From the NCBI RefSeq assembly GCF_003367375.1, contig NZ_CP031416.1, positions 2,735,501 through 2,799,500 of the forward strand: DNA of 64,000 bases. The letters run 5' to 3'. Source of the stretch: Gallaecimonas mangrovi. Its GTDB lineage: Bacteria; Pseudomonadota; Gammaproteobacteria; Enterobacterales; Gallaecimonadaceae. Numbering within the stretch: position 1 is the first letter of the stretch; each line of letters begins with the position of its first letter. The notes beneath the pieces were generated by a model. That model was not told the origin of the DNA and searched no databases. It worked only from the letters and a program-made list of their open reading frames with translations. The position numbers and the translations under genes are program-made. Positions 58,538 through 64,000 of the stretch are shown piece by piece.

Positions 58538-58954
58538 ACAGAGTGATACCTATTTATATTAGAAATTCATAAAATGCACTCATTCATACGTAACGCGTAC
58601 GGCAAAAATAAGGCACCTTTACGTTCACGGAACACAATACCGAAGTTAACCAACGAAACCCCGATCGAAAAACGTAATAAATAATTTCGTATTACAATAT
58701 GATTGTATTATTATAAGCCACTAAAACCAGAGGGTTAAACTAAATAAAAACAGTGAGTTATAATAAAAACGCCAAGAAAATAGCGACATGACGAGCGCGT
58801 AAGCCAATTAACCCTTTGGTAAGATCACACATCTTTATCGAGGCTTTAGAGCAGGGAAAATACCGACTGAAGCCACGGTGTTAAGCCCTAGGCGAGCAGG
58901 AGCCAGGCATGCGAAACTAAGCCCTTTGTGCATGAACCAAAGGAACGCTGTTTA
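58538..58954. other. Divergent intergenic region, sugar porter / CDF gene
   Basis: About 417 bp. Left part: an inverted CGTA-ACGCG-TACG at about 58590-58602 and TACAAT-ATG-ATTGTA (58693-58707) in AT-rich DNA, possible operators for the porter. Right part: a GC-richer, probably structured leader (58842-58954) before the CDF gene. No supported small ORF. Confidence 0.6.
58842..58954 (+). promoter_or_regulatory. Probable structured leader of the CDF gene
   Basis: GGCTTTAG (58842-58849) pairs with CTGAAGCC (58867-58874), one G-U, around a loop with GCAGGGAAAA. Repeated motifs follow: GAGCAGG twice, TAAGCCC twice, AGCCA twice. The conserved look and position before a metal-ion transporter suggest a metal- or ligand-sensing RNA. 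It does not match a class I can name with confidence. Confidence 0.35.
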
Positions 58955-59899
58955 ATGGCATCTGAGTCAAAAACCGTTATCTATGCCGCTATGGCAGGTA
59001 ACCTACTAATCGCCGTGACCAAATTTATTGCCGGCGGTATTACGGGCTCATCGGCCATGCTGTCGGAAGGCATTCACTCTGTTGTTGATACCGGCAACCA
59101 GCTGCTACTGCTGTTAGGTATGAAACGCGCCCAAAAACCGGCAGATGCACAGTTCCCTTTCGGCTACGGTAAAGAGATTTATTTTTGGAGCTTTGTGGTG
59201 GCGATGCTGATCTTCAGCATTGGTGCTGGCGTTTCCCTTTATGAAGGCGTTCAACACGTGCTTCATCCAGAAGAAATGCGCAACCCACTGGTTAACTACA
59301 TCGTTCTGGCACTCGGCATTGTCTTTGAAGGTGCATCCTGGGCATTTGCGCTTAACGAGTTTCGTAAGGCCAAAGGCAAATGGACCTACGTTGAAGCAGT
59401 GCAGCGCGGCAAAGATCCGTCACTGTTCATGGTGGTGTTTGAAGACTCCGCGGCGCTGTTGGGGCTATTTGTCGCCTTGGCAGGGGTAGGCCTTAGCCAG
59501 CTTACCGGCAACCCGATATTTGATGGTGCCGCCTCTATTATTATCGGCCTGATTTTAGCGGGTACCGCCGTCTGGTTGGCAGTAGAAACCAAAGGCTTAC
59601 TCATTGGCGAAAGCGCCAACAAAAGAGTGGTGGACGGTATTCGCCGCCTTGCCGAAAAAGAACCGCTGATAGAACAGGTACATGAGCTGTTAACCATGCA
59701 CATGGGGCCTGATTTCGTGTTGGTAAATATCAGCGTGCGCTTTGCCCGCCACACCAATGCCACCGAGATAGAGCAAGCCATAGCCAAGCTAGATAAAGCG
59801 ATTAAAAAAGACTTTAGCAGCGTTAAACGCGTCTTTATTGAAGCCGAGTCTTACTATGGTGTGGATAGCCTTCCGGTGGAACACGCTGAAAACAGCTAA
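58955..59899 (+). CDS. Cation diffusion facilitator (CDF) metal transporter
   Basis: 314 aa from ATG 58955, with AAAGGAA about 10 bases upstream; GTG 58928 is less likely. Six predicted TM helices. The TM2 metal site is SEGIHSVVDTGNQ (His-x3-Asp) and the TM5 site is FEDSAALLGLF; the latter form is typical of the ZnT9/SLC30A9-like branch. A C-terminal cytoplasmic ZT-dimer-like domain follows (about 225-305). Probable Zn2+ or similar cation export; the ion is not determined. Confidence 0.9.
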   Translation: MASESKTVIYAAMAGNLLIAVTKFIAGGITGSSAMLSEGIHSVVDTGNQLLLLLGMKRAQKPADAQFPFGYGKEIYFWSFVVAMLIFSIGAGVSLYEGVQHVLHPEEMRNPLVNYIVLALGIVFEGASWAFALNEFRKAKGKWTYVEAVQRGKDPSLFMVVFEDSAALLGLFVALAGVGLSQLTGNPIFDGAASIIIGLILAGTAVWLAVETKGLLIGESANKRVVDGIRRLAEKEPLIEQVHELLTMHMGPDFVLVNISVRFARHTNATEIEQAIAKLDKAIKKDFSSVKRVFIEAESYYGVDSLPVEHAENS

Positions 59900-59911
59900 T
59901 GTAGCCCAGCG

Positions 59912-59940
59912 AAAAAAGGCGCCTGTTGGCGCCTTTTTTA
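59912..59940. terminator. Bidirectional terminator, CDF gene / M48 gene
   Basis: AAAAAAGGCGCC-TGTT-GGCGCCTTTTTT, 12 bp after the CDF stop and 2 bp from the stop of the M48 gene. Confidence 0.87.
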
Positions 59941-59941
59941 T

Positions 59942-60730
59942 TTACGGTTTCTTACATTGTGGGCGTATCGCTGCGCGTTGATATAGCGGCATCACTTTTG
60001 GCACCTCGGCACTCAGCGCTTGAATACGGCTGGCAGGGCTGGGGTGCGTCGACAATAACTGCGGTGGGGTTTGGCCACCGCTTTTTTCCATGTTTTGCCA
60101 CAGCACCACGGCTTGGTTGGGGTTGAACCCGGCTTTGGCCATTAACTCCAGGCCAATTTGGTCAGCCTCCGATTCATGCTTGCGTGAATAGGGCAGTAAA
60201 ATGCCAACCGTGGCCCCCACGCCTAAGGCCGCCATATAAAGGCCTTTGTTATCGATATCTGACATGCCCAAGGCAACAGCCGCCAGCACCGACACCCCGG
60301 TGTAGATTTGATTTTGCGTCAATCGCTCATTGGCATGATGCGCAAGCACATGCCCAACTTCGTGGCCGATCACCGCCGCCAACTGGTCCGGTGTTTGTGC
60401 AACGGCTAAAAGGCCGGTGTAAACGCCTATCTTCTTGCCCGGCAGCGCAAAAGCATTGACCTCTTTCGAATCGAACACCACCACTTCCCAGTTGCCTTGC
60501 TGCTCGGCGGGCAAAACCCGGGTAATAGCACCTGCAACGCACTGCACGTATTGATTGGTTTTCGGGTCCTTGTCTATTTTTTGCTGCTTTTTCAACTCTT
60601 CAAAAGACTGGTCACCCATTTGCGCCATTTTGGATTCGTTGTTGAACAGCAACTGGCTGCGACCGGTTGGGCTGTGGCTACAGGCACTGAGCAGAAAAAC
60701 CAGCAACGCGGCCCCAAGACACTTTTTCAT
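59942..60730 (-). CDS. M48-family metallopeptidase lipoprotein (LoiP-like)
   Basis: 262-aa lipoprotein with lipobox LLSAC (Cys about 17). Zinc motif HEVGHVLAHHANE near residue 125 and a third ligand in ESEADQIGLELMAKAG. The size and architecture resemble E. coli LoiP/YcaL outer-membrane proteases of envelope stress. Divergent from the GNAT gene with a 100-bp spacer. Confidence 0.91.
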   Translation of the reverse strand: MKKCLGAALLVFLLSACSHSPTGRSQLLFNNESKMAQMGDQSFEELKKQQKIDKDPKTNQYVQCVAGAITRVLPAEQQGNWEVVVFDSKEVNAFALPGKKIGVYTGLLAVAQTPDQLAAVIGHEVGHVLAHHANERLTQNQIYTGVSVLAAVALGMSDIDNKGLYMAALGVGATVGILLPYSRKHESEADQIGLELMAKAGFNPNQAVVLWQNMEKSGGQTPPQLLSTHPSPASRIQALSAEVPKVMPLYQRAAIRPQCKKP

Positions 60731-60830
60731 CCGTTACTCCCCAAAAACTTTTCCTTATTGTTTCCTCAGCTTAGAGTATCTTCAACTGTCAGTTTGCTTG
60801 TTCTGGTTACAGCCACGTTTTGGAGGTCCC

Positions 60831-61316
60831 TTGGCTTTTCACATTCGCCCCATGACCCTTGCCGATAATGCCGCCGTTGCAAAGGTTATTCGTGATGTCT
60901 CGGCAGAGTTCGATTTAACCGCCGACAAAGGCTTTGGCGTAGCAGATCCCCAGTTGGATAACCTGTTTGCCTATTACCAGGAGATGGGTGGGCGATATTG
61001 GGTAGTAGAGCTGGATGGCAACATTGTCGGCGGCGGCGGCGTCACGGCACTCAGTGGCGCCAGTGACACCGTTTGTGAACTACAAAAAATGTATTTTATG
61101 CCACAGCTAAGAGGCTTGGGTGCCGGTAAAGCTCTGGCACTGTTAGCCATGGAAGAAGCGCGTAAAAGCGGCTTTAAATTGTGCTACCTGGAAACCACTG
61201 CCGTGCTAAAAGAAGCGCTGGCGCTTTATCAAAAACTCGGCTTTAAGCAGCTTACCCAGCCAATGGGCAGCACCGGGCATAATGACTGCGAGATTTGCAT
61301 GGCAAAGACCCTATAA
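60831..61316 (+). CDS. GNAT-family N-acetyltransferase (TTG start)
   Basis: 161 aa. The start is TTG 60831 (MAFHIRPMTLADNAAV), with GGAGG 5 bases upstream; the ORF extends to 60555, but that part is antisense to the M48 gene. Acetyl-CoA motif A is MYFMPQLRGLGAGKALALLAMEEA, and motif B is YLETTAVLKEALALYQKLGFKQL. Substrate not known. A terminator follows at once. Confidence 0.88.
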   Translation: MAFHIRPMTLADNAAVAKVIRDVSAEFDLTADKGFGVADPQLDNLFAYYQEMGGRYWVVELDGNIVGGGGVTALSGASDTVCELQKMYFMPQLRGLGAGKALALLAMEEARKSGFKLCYLETTAVLKEALALYQKLGFKQLTQPMGSTGHNDCEICMAKTL

Positions 61317-61345
61317 AAAAGCCCGGTTAAACCGGGCTTTTTTAT
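61314..61345. terminator. Bidirectional terminator, GNAT gene / ABM-like gene
   Basis: AAAAAAGCCCGGTT-AA-ACCGGGCTTTTTT between convergent stops. Confidence 0.87.
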
Positions 61346-61641
61346 AGCTCCGACTTCACTTCATAGTGCTGCACAACCAAAGAGCCGGGTTTAATACTAT
61401 TGATAAGTTCCCGGTTAGTGGGGTCGTCATTGAAGGTACGTTCCGCGGCTAAAGCGTGTTCCAAGGTTTGCCAATAGACTAAATCCAACCATTGGCGCCG
61501 GGCTTCGTTGTAGCTCAGCTTGCGGCCTAAAAAGCCAGGGCAGCGCTTAAGGTAGCTACCGCAGCGCTGGGCTGCACTGATAAAGTCTTGGTCGGTAATA
61601 CCGTCGGCCAGCGAACAATGCACCGTTAAAATAACGCTCAT
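61342..61641 (-). CDS. Small ABM-like protein of unknown function
   Basis: 99-aa protein with a pattern like the dimeric alpha/beta-barrel (antibiotic biosynthesis monooxygenase-like) fold: MSVILTVHCSLADG, FISAAQRCGSYLKRCPGFLG, WLDLVYWQTLEHALAAE and LVVQHYEV. No catalytic motif can be named. It is flanked by terminators on both sides, so it is monocistronic. Confidence 0.72.
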   Translation of the reverse strand: MSVILTVHCSLADGITDQDFISAAQRCGSYLKRCPGFLGRKLSYNEARRQWLDLVYWQTLEHALAAERTFNDDPTNRELINSIKPGSLVVQHYEVKSEL

Positions 61642-61666
61642 ACTTCCCTTCCCTGCCCTTTGGGCA

Positions 61667-61700
61667 ATAAAAAAGCCACCGGATGGTGGCTTTTTTATTT
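61667..61700. terminator. Terminator after dnaJ
   Basis: AAAAAAGCCACC-GGAT-GGTGGCTTTTTT ends dnaJ on the - strand, directly at its stop codon. Confidence 0.87.
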
Positions 61701-62850
61701 AACCGGAAAGGTCGTCGAAGAAGCGTTTTACGCTATCGAAAAACCCTTCGGCCTTGGGCTTGTGCCTTTTAGCCGACTCCCCGGTGAGGGTCTTTTCCAA
61801 CTGTTCCAACAGCTCACGCTGCTCAGAGGTGAGGTTAACAGGGGTTTCCACCACTGTTTTAACCATCAAATCGCCGACTACGCCACCGCGTACGGATTTA
61901 ACGCCCTTACCTCGTAAACGGAACATGCGACCGGTTTGCGTACCCTCAGCCACCTTCAACTTAACGCGACCATCCAGGGTAGGAACTTCAATTTCGCCGC
62001 CCAGGGCCGCGGTGGTGAAGCTGATCGGCATTTCGCAATAGAGGTTCGAGCCGTCGCGCACAAAGATCGGGTGATCTTTTACATGCACTTGCACATAAAG
62101 GTCACCTGCCGGTGCGCCAAACTGGCCTGCTTCACCTTCACCTGCCAAGCGAATACGATCGCCAGTGTCGACCCCTGCCGGGATCTTCACATTCAAGGTC
62201 TTGGTTTTCTGAATTCGGCCTTGGCCATGACACTTGTCACAAGGGTCGGTGATCTCTTTGCCCGAACCGCCACAAGTGGGGCAGGTTTGTTGCACCGCAA
62301 AAAAGCCTTGGCGCATCTGTACCTGGCCCAAGCCATTACAGGTATGGCAGGTTTTGGCACTGGTTCCGGGCTTGGCACCGCTGCCATCGCACTTATCACA
62401 AGCGGCGTAGGTGGGTACCTTAATCTCTTTGGAGACACCGCGAACCGCCTCTTCCAAGGACAGTTCCATGTTGTAACGAAGGTCAGCACCACGGGCTTGT
62501 TGACGACCACCGCCACCACGGCGACCACCGCCAAAGATGTCACCGAACACATCACCGAAAATATCGGCAAAGTCAGCGCCACCGGCTCCGCCGCCAAAGC
62601 CACCGCCGCCGCCGCCCATATTCGGGTCAACCCCGGCATGGCCATAACGGTCATAGGCTTCGCGCTTATCGCTATCGGTGAGGATCTCGTAAGCTTCTTT
62701 GGCCTCTTTAAACTTGGCCTCTGCTTCGGCGTTGCCAGGATTGCGGTCCGGGTGATACTTCATGGCCAGCTTTTTATAAGCTCGCTTGATGTCTTTCTCG
62801 TCAGCACCGCGTTCAACACCCAGTACTTCGTAGTAATCACGCTTAGACAT
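61699..62850 (-). CDS. dnaJ: Chaperone protein DnaJ
   Basis: Hsp40 co-chaperone that stimulates DnaK ATPase. 383 aa: J domain with YHPDRNPG, a Gly/Phe-rich region ([13 protein letters not shown]), a zinc-binding domain with four CxxCxGxG repeats ([32 protein letters not shown]) and C-terminal substrate-binding domains ([19 protein letters not shown]). It follows dnaK by 65 bp with an intercistronic hairpin. Confidence 0.98.
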   Translation of the reverse strand: MSKRDYYEVLGVERGADEKDIKRAYKKLAMKYHPDRNPGNAEAEAKFKEAKEAYEILTDSDKREAYDRYGHAGVDPNMGGGGGGFGGGAGGADFADIFGDVFGDIFGGGRRGGGGRQQARGADLRYNMELSLEEAVRGVSKEIKVPTYAACDKCDGSGAKPGTSAKTCHTCNGLGQVQMRQGFFAVQQTCPTCGGSGKEITDPCDKCHGQGRIQKTKTLNVKIPAGVDTGDRIRLAGEGEAGQFGAPAGDLYVQVHVKDHPIFVRDGSNLYCEMPISFTTAALGGEIEVPTLDGRVKLKVAEGTQTGRMFRLRGKGVKSVRGGVVGDLMVKTVVETPVNLTSEQRELLEQLEKTLTGESAKRHKPKAEGFFDSVKRFFDDLSG

Positions 62851-62875
62851 AAATCTCAGGTCCGCTTAACGGTTA

Positions 62876-62897
62876 ACGGGCGCCTTGTGGCGCCCGT
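62876..62897 (-). promoter_or_regulatory. Hairpin between dnaK and dnaJ
   Basis: ACGGGCGCC-TTGT-GGCGCCCGT is a perfect 9-bp stem without a T-tract on the - strand. It is probably an RNA processing or stability element that lowers dnaJ relative to dnaK. Confidence 0.55.
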
Positions 62898-62915
62898 GTC
62901 TATAAGGCCGGGGCC

Positions 62916-64000
62916 TTACTTCTTATCGTCGTCTTTGACTTCTTCGAATTCGGCGTCAACGACATCGTCACCGCCTTGGCCAGCGCTTTGCTGTTCTTGG
63001 GCGCCACCAGCTGCTTGTTCCTGCTGCATTTTTTGTTGCAGGATCTCCATCAGCTTACCGGACGCTTCCACCAGCGCTTGCTGCTTGGCTTCGATCTCAG
63101 CCTTGTCGGTGCCTTTAACAGCTGTTTCCAGCTCGCCAAGCGCGGCTTCGATTTTGGCTTTATCGTCAGCACCTACCGCATCGCCTGCTTCTTCAAGCTG
63201 CTTACGGGTGCCGTGAACCAACGCATCGGCTTGGTTACGGGTGGTAACCAGTTCTTCGAACTTTTTATCGTCCTCGGCATGCGCCTCGGCGTCACGTACC
63301 ATTTTATCGACTTCGTCCTCAGACAAACCAGAAGAGGCCTTGATGGTGATCTTCTGCTCTTTGCCAGAGTTTTTGTCTTTGGCAGAGACGTGCAGGATAC
63401 CGTCAGCATCGATATCGAAGGTCACTTCGATTTGCGGCATGCCGCGCGGTGCTGGCTGAATGCCGTCGAGGTTGAACTGGCCCAAAGACTTGTTGTCGCC
63501 ACTGCGTTTACGCTCACCCTGCAGCACATGGATGGTTACCGCAGACTGGTTGTCTTCAGCGGTAGAGAACACCTGGCTGTGCTTGGTGGGAATGGTGGTG
63601 TTTTTCTCGATGAGTTTAGTCATCACACCGCCCATGGTTTCGATACCCAGTGACAGCGGGGAAACGTCCAGCAGCAGTACGTCTTTCACGTCACCGGCCA
63701 ACACGCCACCTTGCACCGCTGCACCTGCAGCCACGGCTTCATCAGGGTTGACGTCTTTACGCGGCTCTTTACCGAAGAATTCGGTAACAGCTTGCTGTAC
63801 TTTCGGCATACGGGTCTGACCGCCAACCAGGATAACCTCGTCGATATCGGATACAGACAGGTCGGCGTCGCTCAGGGCCACTTTCAGCGGCTCTAAGGTA
63901 CGGCTGATAAAGTCTTCAACCAAGGATTCCAGCTTGGTGCGGGTAACCTTGATGTTCATGTGCTTAGGACCGGTCGCATCGGCCGTGATATACGGCAGGT
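62916..64000 (-). CDS. dnaK: Chaperone protein DnaK (5' end beyond the window)
   Basis: Hsp70. The frame is open to the window edge; the upstream codons read [15 protein letters not shown], so the start lies past 64000. About 361 codons are present: the end of the ATPase domain ([17 protein letters not shown]), the substrate-binding domain ([20 protein letters not shown]) and the helical lid. The C-terminus ends in an acidic EEVKDDDKK. Confidence 0.98.
   Translation of the reverse strand, partial: LPYITADATGPKHMNIKVTRTKLESLVEDFISRTLEPLKVALSDADLSVSDIDEVILVGGQTRMPKVQQAVTEFFGKEPRKDVNPDEAVAAGAAVQGGVLAGDVKDVLLLDVSPLSLGIETMGGVMTKLIEKNTTIPTKHSQVFSTAEDNQSAVTIHVLQGERKRSGDNKSLGQFNLDGIQPAPRGMPQIEVTFDIDADGILHVSAKDKNSGKEQKITIKASSGLSEDEVDKMVRDAEAHAEDDKKFEELVTTRNQADALVHGTRKQLEEAGDAVGADDKAKIEAALGELETAVKGTDKAEIEAKQQALVEASGKLMEILQQKMQQEQAAGGAQEQQSAGQGGDDVVDAEFEEVKDDDKK

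Noticed and set aside
58842-58920. Cobalamin riboswitch before the CDF gene
   Set aside because: Only fragments resemble the B12 box and GCCACTG element; the segment is too short and the order does not fit. Kept as an unnamed leader.
61936-63216. 426-codon open frame on + across dnaJ and dnaK
   Set aside because: Antisense to two certain chaperone genes and crossing their boundary; low-complexity translation.

Overview
The window is one continuous stretch of gammaproteobacterial chromosome. Gene content and order suggest the Alteromonadales/Aeromonadales/Pseudomonadales part of the class. A Gallaecimonas-like marine bacterium would fit, but this is inference and cannot be proven from the sequence. 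I see no insertion sequence, prophage, CRISPR array or rRNA operon. Coding density is high, and most transcription units end in GC-rich hairpins with T-tracts, many of them shared by convergent genes.

Layout. (1) About 1-4,745: the cell-wall and lipoate block mltB(partial)-rlpA-dacA-ybeD-lipB-lipA on +. (2) 4,833-6,957: an unrecognised two-gene cassette, a Ser-His-Asp hydrolase plus an unknown partner, lying between two nearly identical terminators. (3) 6,984-12,478: a tricorn-type S41 protease (-) and a GGDEF/EAL protein (+). (4) 12,399-28,826: the classic information-processing supercluster on -, read from high to low coordinates: greA, (yhbY divergent on +), rlmE, ftsH, folP, glmM, secG, tRNA-Leu(GAG), tRNA-fMet(CAU), rimP, nusA, infB, rbfA, truB, rpsO, pnp, nlpI. 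(5) 29,011-32,738: a small unknown gene, an OmpA-type lipoprotein and a PHA cluster phaB-phaP-phaC. (6) 33,037-38,559: carB, carA, dapB. (7) 38,559-61,641: an accessory region with an RND efflux pair, an NhaC-family transporter under a MetJ-type operator (probable methionine transporter), LysR/ydbC, a second EAL protein, VOC/WYL/cdh/pssA, a DUF885 protein, a chemoreceptor with its own periplasmic binding protein, a sugar porter, a CDF metal transporter, an M48 lipoprotein, a GNAT and an ABM-like protein. (8) 61,699-64,000: dnaJ and the 3' part of dnaK.

The order dnaK-dnaJ-dapB-carA-carB-greA-yhbY-rlmE-ftsH-folP-glmM-secG-tRNAs-rimP-nusA-infB-rbfA-truB-rpsO-pnp is contiguous in pseudomonads. 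Here it is kept but split at two places, by about 23 kb between dnaJ and dapB and by about 4 kb (PHA genes) between carB and greA.

The most interesting items are the MetJ boxes over the promoter of the NhaC-family gene, the unknown hydrolase/partner cassette, the binding-protein/chemoreceptor pair, a structured leader before the CDF gene, and an initiator tRNA gene that is one base shorter than the usual form. Several starts are better supported at TTG or GTG codons than at the nearest ATG (carA, ftsH, glmM, pnp, the GNAT gene, the cassette partner).
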